Shown one piece after another: positions 1-7,637 of a DNA stretch of 16,520 nt; the stretch's first letter is position 1; each line of letters begins with the position of its first letter. This DNA is from an uncultured Cetobacterium sp. (GTDB taxonomy: Bacteria; Fusobacteriota; Fusobacteriia; Fusobacteriales; Fusobacteriaceae). The notes beneath the pieces are model-generated. The model searched no databases. It was not told where the DNA came from and saw only the letters and a list, made by a program, of their open reading frames with translations. The stretch is taken from assembly GCA_900766645.1 (NCBI GenBank), contig CAAFWD010000198.1, positions 1 to 16,520 of the forward strand, in the 5' to 3' direction. Position numbers and translations under genes: made by a program.

Positions 1-2616
1 AATAAAATCGTTTTTAACATCCAAAGGTATATCTTTATATATGAAGCAAGCTTCAGGAATAGTATATTTTCCTTTGATATAGGTATTTATATTTCCTCCA
101 AGTGCTAAAATCATTTTAAAAAGAACGGGGTCTTTTTTTAGAATTAAAGCTCTGTGAAGAGGAGTGAGTTTATCTTTTTTTCCATAACTATTTATATTCT
201 TACCATCTATAATTCCTTCTAGATCATTTATTTTTTCTTCAAAATTTTCAAGTTTTCCAAATTTTTCAGACAGTAAACCTTTTCTTGCAAGTTTGATACC
301 TTTTTGATTATTTATGTTTTGATAATGGAGCAGAGCTTCAGAATATTTTTTTAACTCTAATAGAATATCTCCAACAAAAATAGAATCTTTTTTAAGTTTG
401 TATATTTGAAGAATTTTTTGAATCTCTTTTTTAGATAATCTATTTTGGAGTATTAAATTTTTTATCCCCTCTTTTATCTCTTTTTCACGGTAAGAAATTC
501 CAAAAAATTGATTTTTTTCAAGAGCATTAAAATATAGAAGATTTTCTATACAAGTATCAATAATAAGTTTTTTATAATAATTTTGCTTTCCACTAAGATC
601 ATTACTTTGAATTTTTTTTATAGCAGAATCAAAACTTAATTCAGAAATATCATTTTCAATATCTCTTTCTAAAATCCAAGTAGGCTCATTTGCTAATTCA
701 AAAGCGTATTGGGCTTCAGAGTATTTTTCTAATTTATAAAGTTTAATTGCCTCTTTTAACCAATCTTTTTGATCTTCTTGCAAAGTTTTAGTTTTTTCTT
801 CAATAGTTATATTGTCATTTTTTACAAGAAAAGAACTTATTTGATCTAGCATAGGATTATTTTCTATATTTTGTTCCATTATAATTAAATTTTCTTGAGC
901 TCTTGTTATTCCAACATAAAAAATATTAAAAAATTTCCTATATCGTTGATCTTGTTTAACCTCTTTAGAAAGGATTTTATTCCATTCATCAATATAAAAA
1001 GAAGCTAAATTATAGCAAATAATATTTTTATACTCTAATCCTTTAATCTCTAAAATAGTAAATATTCTATGTTTATTGTCCAATTGTTCATATAAATTTA
1101 ATTTTTCTTCTTCATTGGGAACTACAATTGCAAAATTTGAGTCATTTTGAGCTTGCTTTATAAGTTCAAGATTTATATTTGTTAAGGAGATATTTCCGGC
1201 ATCTTGAATAGAGATCTCTTTATAGTCATCAATTCCTAGATTACCAATATATGTACTTCTTAAACTTGAAAAATGATTGGCAAGATCTACAATTCTTTTA
1301 CAGCTTCTATAATTTTTACTTAAAATATTTACATTGATATTATGTTTATACATAGAATAAAAAAGATTTTTAACTCTCTCAAAACTAAAAAATGTAGAGT
1401 TAATCATTTGGTGAATGTCTCCAGCAATAAAAATATTCTCCTTTGAAGTAGCCAAAGAAAGAAAAGTAAAAATTTGTACTTCAGTTAAATCTTGGATTTC
1501 ATCAATAATTATAAAATCATATTTAATATTTAATTTAAGTAATTCAATAGCTAAATCATTTAAATCATAATAGTTATTTTTAATTAGCCAAAGATTATAG
1601 TTTTCAGCAATTGAATATACAATTTTTTTAGTATTTAAATCTAGAGTGGAGTATTTATTAGGAAGATTAAGATAATCCTCTATGGGAATAAGATTTTTAT
1701 TAAAATCTCTATTCCAGTTATCAGCTCTACCTTTAATCATAATACCTTTTATGATCCCATTTATTTCGGAATATATATCCTCTATAGATATTTTTAATTT
1801 TTTAAAATTGGGATATGAAAAAAGCAGATACTCTTTAAATTTTTCAAGCTCAGCGATTTGATTTTTTTTAATTTTTAAATGTTTTTTAAAAAAATCTTTT
1901 ACTGAAAAAAAGTCTCCAACACTAGGAGATAAAATATTTCTAAATTGCTTGTATTGTTCTTCGCTATTTTCTTTTAAAAGTTGATTAGCAGTTAAATATA
2001 AAACATTTTTAAGATTATAGGATGAATTATTTTCTTCAATGTTTAATAATTTCCGAAGAGTTAAGGTACTTTTTCCACTTCCAGCACTTCCAGCGACAAA
2101 ATATGGTGGAAGTGAGCTTAAACAGGAAAATTGTTCATCGTTAAGATAATAATATTTATATTTTTGGTCGTTATAATTTTTTATAAATTCGTAATCTTCT
2201 AAAATTTCGTATGTAACTATATTGTTCCAGTTAAAATATTGCTCATCAATATATTCTATTTCATCATTTTCATCAAAAATAATGAATTCATTTAAAATAT
2301 TTTCTGAGATCTCTTTTCTTTTTGCTTTTTTTACAGCATTATCGTGGGATGAATAAAGTAAAAAAATTATATTTCCATTAAGTTCACGAGAAATTTGATT
2401 GAGAATAAAAAAGATACGGTCTCCACTGTCAACTCTAAATTCAAAAAGAGAATCAGCACCCTTTATTTTTTTTATCCAAAATCCTTTAGGAAGAGTATAT
2501 GAATATTTATAGTTATTTTTAATTGCATTATAAAAAAAATGAAGTTTCTCAAGAACTTTTTCATTTTTTTCAATAGGAATACTTTTAAAAAAATAATCGG
2601 TAATCAAAAATTTCAT
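1..2616 (-). CDS. Composite SF1 (UvrD-like) helicase with RelE-like, TPR and ankyrin regions; 3' end off the contig
   Basis: An uninterrupted reading frame of 872 codons starts at the ATG at 2616-2614 and runs off the left edge, so the C-terminus is missing. AAAGGAG lies 8 bases upstream of the start. Visible helicase motifs are Walker A GSAGSGKS (176-183), Walker B FIIIDEIQD (D372-D376), motif III GDIHQ (399-403), NYRS (about 435-438), an IKGLEY motif V region near 525, and motif VI YVGITRA (567-573). These are the ATPase and DNA-translocase signatures of the UvrD/Rep/PcrA superfamily. Residues 1-100 look like a RelE/ParE-type fold: W47, FEFRVDSGDR (58-67), then IIFLLYSSHD (83-92) and a basic tail. 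After the helicase come amphipathic TPR-like helices (about 618-650 and 740-790) and ankyrin-like sequence with TPLH near 813-820. Family membership of the helicase core is secure; the other domains are read by eye. The role is unknown. It is probably transcribed alone. Confidence 0.85.
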   Translation of the reverse strand, partial: MKFLITDYFFKSIPIEKNEKVLEKLHFFYNAIKNNYKYSYTLPKGFWIKKIKGADSLFEFRVDSGDRIFFILNQISRELNGNIIFLLYSSHDNAVKKAKRKEISENILNEFIIFDENDEIEYIDEQYFNWNNIVTYEILEDYEFIKNYNDQKYKYYYLNDEQFSCLSSLPPYFVAGSAGSGKSTLTLRKLLNIEENNSSYNLKNVLYLTANQLLKENSEEQYKQFRNILSPSVGDFFSVKDFFKKHLKIKKNQIAELEKFKEYLLFSYPNFKKLKISIEDIYSEINGIIKGIMIKGRADNWNRDFNKNLIPIEDYLNLPNKYSTLDLNTKKIVYSIAENYNLWLIKNNYYDLNDLAIELLKLNIKYDFIIIDEIQDLTEVQIFTFLSLATSKENIFIAGDIHQMINSTFFSFERVKNLFYSMYKHNINVNILSKNYRSCKRIVDLANHFSSLRSTYIGNLGIDDYKEISIQDAGNISLTNINLELIKQAQNDSNFAIVVPNEEEKLNLYEQLDNKHRIFTILEIKGLEYKNIICYNLASFYIDEWNKILSKEVKQDQRYRKFFNIFYVGITRAQENLIIMEQNIENNPMLDQISSFLVKNDNITIEEKTKTLQEDQKDWLKEAIKLYKLEKYSEAQYAFELANEPTWILERDIENDISELSFDSAIKKIQSNDLSGKQNYYKKLIIDTCIENLLYFNALEKNQFFGISYREKEIKEGIKNLILQNRLSKKEIQKILQIYKLKKDSIFVGDILLELKKYSEALLHYQNINNQKGIKLARKGLLSEKFGKLENFEEKINDLEGIIDGKNINSYGKKDKLTPLHRALILKKDPVLFKMILALGGNINTYIKGKYTIPEACFIYKDIPLDVKNDFI

Positions 2617-2648
2617 AGCCCTTCTCCTTTAGTTAATATATATTTAAT

Positions 2649-2675
2649 ATTATACTATTATACTGGAAATTTCAA
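2649..2675 (-). promoter_or_regulatory. Possible promoter of the composite helicase gene
   Basis: On the minus strand TATAAT occurs twice (2662-2657 and 2654-2649), 33-41 bases upstream of the helicase ATG. TTGAAA (2675-2670) lies 15 bases before the second copy, shorter than the ideal 17. It lies between the terminator of the upstream operon and the helicase RBS, where a promoter is needed. AT-richness makes chance hexamers common here. Confidence 0.45.
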
Positions 2676-2687
2676 CCTTTTTACTGA

Positions 2688-2720
2688 ACAAAAAAAGCCC
2701 AAAGAAAGCTCTTTGGGCTT
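2688..2720 (-). terminator. Rho-independent terminator after the sigma-like gene
   Basis: An 11-bp perfect stem (AAGCCCAAAGA paired with TCTTTGGGCTT) closes a 4-base loop. On the minus strand it is followed by a run of seven T. It starts just after the stop codon of the sigma-like gene (2725) and separates that operon from the helicase gene. Confidence 0.9.
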
Positions 2721-2724
2721 GTGT

Positions 2725-4548
2725 TTATTTCTTCTTAGTTAATAGGTTACATCCCCCTTTATATTCAGGGAAATAATAACGTACAAGAGAAGCAACAAAA
2801 TATTTATTAATTTTATTTTTGTTAATAAAAGTTTTGAAACTTTTATTAAGTTTGATTTTACTGATTAGATCTGGAATAGATATATTCCCATCGTCATCAT
2901 TTTTTAAAACTAAATTTTTAAATAGATTCACTTCTTCAGTTGTCATATTAACAAAATCTATAATACCAATGAAAGATCTATCAAAACTAATTATTTTTTT
3001 AGAGTTATCAATAGCATTATTAAGGGAAACGTTAGAGTAATTAAGCTTTTCTTGGATATAACTCTTCTCTAAAACTTTTTTCTCTCCTTCAATAAACTTT
3101 TCAAGTTCTTCTACTCTGTTAAAGCCTTGATCACCAATTGTAAGAACTCTACTATTACCATTTGTACTTAGATTTAACTCTTGAGCAAAATGATATTTAA
3201 AAAGGGAATAAAATACATGGTCAGAGTTAATACCAATATTATTAAGTTTTTCCTCTAAAAGTTTATAAACTGCAATACTATCAATATAATTATTATTAAA
3301 TGATAAAATTTCATCTTTCATATCAACAAAAGCTTTTCCATCATACTTAACTTTGTTTATATGTATATAAGTTCTTGAATCAGTCATAATTATGCCGTCT
3401 ATTCTTGATAAAAGACCCTCTAATCTACGTGCTAAATATATGGCAGAACTATCAGTTACATTCTCAATTTCATCAGCATAAAGATTATAATCAAGTCTAT
3501 TATTAATATCTTCAACAATTAATTTAACTGTATTTTCATCAACTCTTAATGGATGATCTACAAGTTTAACAAAATATAGTTCTAAAATATCTTTATAACC
3601 ACTATTTTGTACATAATATTTTCCATGTTTTTCATAACCTAATTTAGTAATTATTTTTTCAATTTCGTCTTGAGTAATCCATTTAAAAGATTTGAAACTA
3701 CTTCTGATAGTTTTAACATTTTCAGTAGTTAAAATATTAGAGAATTCAAGAGAATAGAAAATTTTAAAGAAACGTTCTCTTCTATCAAAAAGGAATAGCT
3801 CTAGAAAATCAATATAAAATGGTCTAGAGAAAATTTCATTTTTCATAAGAAAACTAACAAGGAAACTATATTTTTCTCCAAAAAGATCTCTCATTTCTTG
3901 TAAAGATATCTCATCTTTAAAATCAGATTCAATTTTAAGAGCTACGTTCAAATTTGTATTTTTAAATATATATCCAACTATTTGTTTTAATTTTATCTCA
4001 ATCTGACGAGTTCTTTCACGACTTATATTTCTTTGAACTCCAATTTCTTCTAGTGTTTTATTATTTTCTAGTCTATCAACTAGAAGTTGAACATCCTCTT
4101 CTGATAAAGTCTGATCTATTTTTTTTAGTGTTTCTCTTAGAGGAAGAGTTGTAGTACATATTTCATAGATTTTTTCTAAATCACTGATAGAAAGTTTTAA
4201 AGACTCAACCTCCTTTTCAGAAAAACTTAGAAATCTTCCAACTGTTATATTTTCAATATTTTTTATATGGAATATAATTTTATCCAAAGGACAATCCATA
4301 ATAACTTTGAATGTTTTTTGCTTAATTAATCTTTCTTTTATTTCAGAAAGATCATTTCTTATATCAGATATTCTTCCAGGGCCTACTCCAGGAACAGAGG
4401 AGTATTTATCAAGAAGCTCATCATTAATTTCTGAAAGGTAAGTAACCTTTTCCTCTACACAGAAATTTAAGAATTTAAGCTTTTTTTCATCGTTGTTAAT
4501 AAATCTATCAATTCTAAGGTAGTTGCACCATAAATTATATGTACTCAT
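2725..4548 (-). CDS. Sigma-70 region-4-like helix-turn-helix protein, function unknown
   Basis: A 607-residue protein counted from the ATG at 4548. I prefer this start because GGGGAGGAA sits just upstream; an in-frame ATG 7 codons earlier has no comparable site. Residues about 149-184 look like sigma factor region 4.2: LSEEDVQLLVDRL, then TLEEIGVQRNISRERTRQIE, the classic -35-recognition helix-turn-helix. There is no region 2, so it should not act as a normal sigma factor. Ahead of it are two helix-hairpin-helix or RpoA-CTD-like stretches, VPGVGPGRISDI (about 52-63) and a less clear one at about 85-130. The remaining 420 residues are charged and helical, with no motif I know. It lies 49 bases downstream of the coiled-coil gene and ends at a strong terminator, so the two form an operon. 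DNA binding is inferred. Confidence 0.8.
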   Translation of the reverse strand: MSTYNLWCNYLRIDRFINNDEKKLKFLNFCVEEKVTYLSEINDELLDKYSSVPGVGPGRISDIRNDLSEIKERLIKQKTFKVIMDCPLDKIIFHIKNIENITVGRFLSFSEKEVESLKLSISDLEKIYEICTTTLPLRETLKKIDQTLSEEDVQLLVDRLENNKTLEEIGVQRNISRERTRQIEIKLKQIVGYIFKNTNLNVALKIESDFKDEISLQEMRDLFGEKYSFLVSFLMKNEIFSRPFYIDFLELFLFDRRERFFKIFYSLEFSNILTTENVKTIRSSFKSFKWITQDEIEKIITKLGYEKHGKYYVQNSGYKDILELYFVKLVDHPLRVDENTVKLIVEDINNRLDYNLYADEIENVTDSSAIYLARRLEGLLSRIDGIIMTDSRTYIHINKVKYDGKAFVDMKDEILSFNNNYIDSIAVYKLLEEKLNNIGINSDHVFYSLFKYHFAQELNLSTNGNSRVLTIGDQGFNRVEELEKFIEGEKKVLEKSYIQEKLNYSNVSLNNAIDNSKKIISFDRSFIGIIDFVNMTTEEVNLFKNLVLKNDDDGNISIPDLISKIKLNKSFKTFINKNKINKYFVASLVRYYFPEYKGGCNLLTKKK

Positions 4549-4597
4549 CAAAATTCCTCCCCAAAACACTTCGCCTAATGTAGAACTAGGGTAAAAG

Positions 4598-5293
4598 CTA
4601 TTTTATTTTTCTTTCAGCATTATATTGTTCAAATTTTTCTTTGAATATGTTTATGTCCTCTTGGGTAAATCCTGAGTCAAGTAAGATTTGGAAATCAAAC
4701 TTCTCTAAATCTCTCATAAATTCTATATTGTGTTCAGAAAGAACGTTTAATAATTTTCTAGATTTTTGATATATTTTTGTAACTTTGTCCCCTTTTAACA
4801 GGAATGTTTTAACTTCCCATTCAACGGTTCCAGATTTATAGCTAAGATATTTTTTATGTGCTTCATCAACATTTTTTTCATCTTTTAGAAGATTAAAAAA
4901 CATATTTTCTTCTATGTCTTGTAAATATAAAATATTATTTTCTATTAATTTTTCTTTGACATTTATAAATTTATTAGCTGAGTAAAAAAGATGTAGATCT
5001 ACTAAATATGAAAAAGACCATTGATTTTTTGGAATAATCTGATTCACTTTAAATAAAGCATCTTTTAATAATTTATTTTCTTCTTGTAGGTTTCGTAGAT
5101 TTTTTTCCATAAGCTCCCACTGCTTTGTGTAATTATCTTTTTGTTTGATTTCAGCAGAAGAGAAGGTATTTATTAGACTATTTTTTTCTTCAAGCTCCTT
5201 AGTAAGATTACTAACTTTTTCATTTAAAGATAGATTAAGTTTTTCAAGTTCAGCTAAGTTTTTTCCATTGAACAATTTAGACAAAAAACTCAT
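4598..5293 (-). CDS. Coiled-coil protein with C-terminal helical modules, function unknown
   Basis: A 231-residue protein starting at the ATG at 5293, which follows GGGGAGGAA. An upstream in-frame ATG would add 15 residues, but the RBS supports the inner start. Residues about 12-80 are a long Leu/Glu/Lys-rich heptad region, a likely coiled coil that could mediate dimerisation. The rest is globular and contains two similar segments, ENNILYLQDIEENMFFNLL and EHNIEFMRDLEKFDFQILL. The second leads into GFTQEDINIFKEKF, a helix-hairpin-helix-like or RpoA-CTD-like pattern. The same pattern occurs near the N-terminus of the downstream protein. No signal peptide or membrane segment is seen. It is the first gene of the operon. 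Joint action with the sigma-like protein is inferred from co-transcription and the shared modules. Confidence 0.75.
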   Translation of the reverse strand: MSFLSKLFNGKNLAELEKLNLSLNEKVSNLTKELEEKNSLINTFSSAEIKQKDNYTKQWELMEKNLRNLQEENKLLKDALFKVNQIIPKNQWSFSYLVDLHLFYSANKFINVKEKLIENNILYLQDIEENMFFNLLKDEKNVDEAHKKYLSYKSGTVEWEVKTFLLKGDKVTKIYQKSRKLLNVLSEHNIEFMRDLEKFDFQILLDSGFTQEDINIFKEKFEQYNAERKIK

Positions 5294-5360
5294 ATTTCTT
5301 CCTCCCCTACAAAAAATAATTAACAGATAAATTTTCATAAACTTTGTCTATTATAATAAC

Positions 5361-5389
5361 ATTATAATCCATTTTTTTTAAAAATTCAA
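5361..5389 (-). promoter_or_regulatory. Promoter of the coiled-coil/sigma-like operon
   Basis: Minus-strand TTGAAT (5389-5384), a 17-base spacer and TATAAT (5366-5361) give a near-consensus housekeeping promoter. It is followed by about 60 bases of leader before the RBS and start at 5293. A second TATAAT at 5355-5350 lacks a well-spaced -35. Confidence 0.7.
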
Positions 5390-5415
5390 TTCAAAATATG
5401 GTGTCTTTCAAATAT

Positions 5416-5444
5416 TTGACAAGGAGCATTTGTTAAAGTAATAT
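5416..5444 (+). promoter_or_regulatory. Probable promoter of the 68-residue membrane protein
   Basis: TTGACA (5416-5421, consensus -35), a 17-base spacer and TAATAT (5439-5444) precede the start at 5478. TATAAT at 5444-5449 is a better -10 hexamer but would need a 22-base spacer. The promoter faces away from that of the coiled-coil operon. Confidence 0.55.
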
Positions 5445-5477
5445 ATAATAAAATATATAGAATATAAAGGGGGACTA

Positions 5478-5684
5478 ATGCTTGAAAAAATAATAATATA
5501 TACGTTCGTTGTGCTAACATTTGATGCTATGACATATTTTTATGGCAATCCTAAGTACAGAGGGTATGTTGGGATAAATGACTACTTAAAACTTTTTAGT
5601 AATCCACTGTATTTGAAGACATTATTAACTAAAATATTTGTAGTTAATGCAATAGTAATATTTTTCTCGATACTTTTTAATTAA
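5478..5684 (+). CDS. Small two-helix membrane protein, unknown function
   Basis: A 68-residue protein with two likely membrane helices, about residues 4-22 (IIIYTFVVLTFDAMTYFYG) and 50-67 (LLTKIFVVNAIVIFFSILF). A short loop with conserved-looking aromatic and basic residues (YRGYVGINDYLKLF) joins them. The start is supported by AAAGGGGG a few bases upstream and by a plausible promoter. I do not recognise the family. It precedes the Rrf2 gene by 67 bases, and that gene has its own promoter, so they may be separate units. Without homologues it could still be a chance frame, but the RBS, promoter and hydrophobic pattern favour a real gene. Confidence 0.6.
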   Translation: MLEKIIIYTFVVLTFDAMTYFYGNPKYRGYVGINDYLKLFSNPLYLKTLLTKIFVVNAIVIFFSILFN

Positions 5685-5688
5685 ACGG

Positions 5689-5727
5689 TTGATTTATCTT
5701 ATGAAATAGAATACAATATTAGTATTG
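5689..5727 (+). promoter_or_regulatory. Promoter of the Rrf2 gene with an overlapping inverted repeat
   Basis: TTGATT (5689-5694), a 17-base spacer and TACAAT (5712-5717) make a good promoter 35 bases before the preferred Rrf2 start. The inverted repeat CAATA-TTAG-TATTG (5714-5727) overlaps the -10 and the probable start site. That is where an autoregulatory Rrf2 operator would be expected. Binding is inference. Confidence 0.55.
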
Positions 5728-5751
5728 AAAATAAAAAAAAGTGGAGGAAAG

Positions 5752-6174
5752 ATGTTAATAAGTAGAGAAGTAGATTACGGTATAAGAATCGTACTTTTAT
5801 TGTGTGAATCAAAAAGAAAAATGGATGCTAAAGAAATTTCAGAAATTTCAGGAATTTCTATAAGATTTACATTGAAAATACTTGGAAAATTAACTTCATC
5901 AGATTTAGTTGAGTCCTTCCGTGGAGCAAAAGGTGGATATGTAGTATCAAAAAATCCTGAGGATATTAGTGTTTATGATATAATTGAAGTCTTAGAGGGT
6001 GGAATAAAAGTAAATGGTTGCTTTGAAGATAAATCAAGCTGTTTACCAGATAAAATGGCTTTATGCGGATTAAGATGTAGACTTGAAGAGGTTAATAAAA
6101 AGATAAAGAACGAATTAAAAAAAATAACAATGAATACATTAAATAATTGTTCAGGATATACAGAAAATAATTAA
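5752..6174 (+). CDS. Rrf2-family transcriptional regulator with clustered cysteines
   Basis: A 140-residue protein counted from the ATG at 5752, which follows GTGGAGG. A longer frame would begin at a TTG at 5725 but has no better RBS. The opening MLISREVDYGIRIVLLL, the winged helix-turn-helix (about 25-48) and the wing RGAKGGY (57-63) are diagnostic of the Rrf2 family (IscR, NsrR, RsrR, CymR). Most of these sense iron-sulfur status, nitric oxide, redox state or cysteine. C90, C97, C105 and C109 form a cluster in the region where IscR and NsrR bind their Fe-S cluster, so an Fe-S cofactor is plausible. The spacing is not exactly that of IscR, so the signal is open. It is followed after 26 bases by the TSCPD gene, likely in one transcript. 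Confidence 0.9.
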   Translation: MLISREVDYGIRIVLLLCESKRKMDAKEISEISGISIRFTLKILGKLTSSDLVESFRGAKGGYVVSKNPEDISVYDIIEVLEGGIKVNGCFEDKSSCLPDKMALCGLRCRLEEVNKKIKNELKKITMNTLNNCSGYTENN

Positions 6175-6200
6175 CAACTTATAATCAAGGAGAATATAAA

Positions 6201-6443
6201 ATGCAAATTTTAAAAACTAACAATGTATGTGCAAAAGAGATTGGGATTAAATTAAATAATGGAATTGTCGAAAAAATAGAGTTTTTCGGAGGATGTGACG
6301 GGAATACTGTAGCTATAGAGAAGTTAGTTGAGGGAATGGAAATAAATCAAGTAATTTCTAGATTAGAAGGAATTGGATGTGGGAAAAGAGGTACATCTTG
6401 TCCAGATCAATTAGCAAAACTTTTAAGAGATTTAGTAAAATAG
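6201..6443 (+). CDS. TSCPD domain protein, four-cysteine type
   Basis: An 80-residue protein with the diagnostic GTSCPDQLA (64-72). The TSCPD domain is also found at the C-terminus of class II ribonucleotide reductases. It occurs as small stand-alone proteins of this length, including a family named for four conserved cysteines, here C10, C32 (GGCDGN), C60 (GIGCGKRG) and C67 (TSCPD). These probably bind a metal or Fe-S centre; the biochemical role is not known to me. AAGGAG lies 8 bases before the ATG. Its position directly behind a cysteine-rich Rrf2 regulator suggests a redox, iron or sulfur theme. That link is inferred. Confidence 0.85.
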   Translation: MQILKTNNVCAKEIGIKLNNGIVEKIEFFGGCDGNTVAIEKLVEGMEINQVISRLEGIGCGKRGTSCPDQLAKLLRDLVK

Positions 6444-6514
6444 TAGGAAGAACTAAAGGAAACTATTATATTTTATAGAATAGTAAAGTATTCATATATT
6501 AAGGAGGCTTTGCT

Positions 6515-6733
6515 ATGAAAAAGATATTAATAGGATTAATGCTTGGAGCGTTCTTAGTAGGTTGTTCAAATATGACAGATAGAGAGAAAAGTACTTTAGT
6601 AGGAGCGGGAGCAGGAGCATTAGTAGGACAGGCTATTACAGGAGACTCTAAAGGTGCATTGATAGGTGCAGGAGTTGGAGCATTAGGTGGAGCTGCAGTA
6701 AGTAACTATCAAGACACAGGAAAAATTTATTAA
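6515..6733 (+). CDS. Glycine-zipper lipoprotein
   Basis: A 72-residue lipoprotein precursor. The charged start MKK, a hydrophobic stretch and the lipobox LVGC (14-17) predict lipidation at C17 and attachment to a membrane. The mature part holds a two-helix glycine zipper, GAGAGALVGQAITG (30-43) then GALIGAGVGALGGA (47-60). This pattern resembles the glycine-zipper 2TM proteins (SlyB/Rick_17kDa/OmpA-like). Such proteins usually sit in the outer membrane of diderm bacteria, which agrees with a fusobacterial host. AAGGAGG precedes the ATG by 8 bases. It is followed at once by a terminator. The function of this family is poorly defined. Confidence 0.85.
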   Translation: MKKILIGLMLGAFLVGCSNMTDREKSTLVGAGAGALVGQAITGDSKGALIGAGVGALGGAAVSNYQDTGKIY

Positions 6734-6735
6734 AG

Positions 6736-6776
6736 AAAAAAGGTTATGAATAATAAGTTCATAACCTTTTTTTATT
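6736..6776. terminator. Bidirectional rho-independent terminator
   Basis: AAGGTTATGAA and TTCATAACCTT form an 11-bp perfect stem around a 7-base loop (TAATAAG). It is flanked by A-runs on the left and T-runs on the right, so each strand ends in a U tract. It closes the lipoprotein transcript on the plus strand and the TSUP/thi transcript on the minus strand. Confidence 0.9.
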
Positions 6777-6783
6777 ATATAGT

Positions 6784-7572
6784 TTATAATTGTTGAATAA
6801 AAGTAAATCCCATTTTTAAAGTAACAATAGCTGTAACAATTAAAAAAATAGGTCTAATAAAAGATGTTCCTTTAGTCACTGCAAACTTTGCACCAGTAGA
6901 AGCACCAATTAGCATAACAATTCCAACAGTTATTGAATAAACATAAGCTATTTTACCATAATATATAAATGTGATTACACTTGCAATATTACTTCCTAAA
7001 TTCAAAAATTTTGAGTTTCCACTAGCTCTAATAAAATCTAATTTAAAAATTTTAATAAGACCAAAGATAATAAATGAACCAGTACCAGGACCAAAGAAAC
7101 CATCGTAAAATCCTAAAGAAAAAGCTAGAAGTATTCCCCATTTTAAATTTTTAGAATCAGCTCCACTAAAACCACTAAACTCTCCCATAGATTTATTTTT
7201 TAGAGTATAAATTAGAACAAAAACTAATAGGAAAAAAGCCAGTGGATATAGGTATTTTGAATCTATTAACATAACAGACTTAACCCCAAGAATTGCACCT
7301 AAGAACGAAAATGGAAATAGAAACTTGATTAAAATCCAGTCAACCTTTTTCTCACGAGAAAATTTGAATGCACTTCCGCTAGTAGAAAAGAATGCTGCCA
7401 ATTTGTTAGTACCTAATGCAACATGTGGATCAAGTCCAGCAGCTAAAAAAGCAGGTAAACTTATAAGACCACCACCACCAGCTATCGCATCAATAAAAGC
7501 AGCTAAAAAACATGCAGAGGCAAGAAATAAAAAACTAGTGAAAGTAATTTGAGAAAACAGATTTTCTAACAT
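6784..7572 (-). CDS. TSUP (TauE/SafE) family membrane permease
   Basis: A 262-residue polytopic membrane protein with about eight hydrophobic segments. The family signature AAFIDAIAGGGGLISLPAFL lies in the first helix pair (about 24-43). A second, repeat-like GFYDGFFGPGTGSF lies near 153-166, as expected for the duplicated TauE/SafE fold. Members move small anions such as sulfite, sulfoacetate, taurine-derived sulfonates or organic acids, usually by proton coupling; the substrate cannot be read from sequence. AAGGGGG precedes the ATG. It lies 57 bases behind the GIY-YIG gene at the end of the thi transcript but also has its own promoter. A sulfur-related role next to thiazole genes is tempting but unproven. 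Confidence 0.9.
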   Translation of the reverse strand: MLENLFSQITFTSFLFLASACFLAAFIDAIAGGGGLISLPAFLAAGLDPHVALGTNKLAAFFSTSGSAFKFSREKKVDWILIKFLFPFSFLGAILGVKSVMLIDSKYLYPLAFFLLVFVLIYTLKNKSMGEFSGFSGADSKNLKWGILLAFSLGFYDGFFGPGTGSFIIFGLIKIFKLDFIRASGNSKFLNLGSNIASVITFIYYGKIAYVYSITVGIVMLIGASTGAKFAVTKGTSFIRPIFLIVTAIVTLKMGFTFIQQL

Positions 7573-7608
7573 AAAAATCCCCCTTGAAAAATTAAATTTT
7601 GATAACTG

Positions 7609-7637
7609 AGTATAGCATTATAACAAGTTTTATTCAA
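7609..7637 (-). promoter_or_regulatory. Promoter of the TSUP permease gene
   Basis: Minus-strand TTGAAT (7637-7632), a 17-base spacer and TATACT (7614-7609), 36 bases before the start codon. It overlaps the stop codon of the GIY-YIG gene, so the permease could be expressed independently of the TPP riboswitch. Confidence 0.6.

Noticed and set aside
2539..2742. A 67-codon plus-strand frame near the start of the helicase gene
   Set aside because: It lies antisense across the helicase start, its promoter and the terminator stem, with no RBS; it is a shadow frame.
2725..4548. The sigma-like protein as a true alternative sigma factor
   Set aside because: Only region 4 is recognisable; there is no region 2 for -10 melting, and the protein is much longer than ECF or group 3 sigma factors of that type.
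6444..6514. A terminator or promoter between the TSCPD and lipoprotein genes
   Set aside because: CTATTATATTTTATAGAATAG is only an imperfect, weak AT hairpin, and no hexamer pair with 16-18 base spacing stood out.
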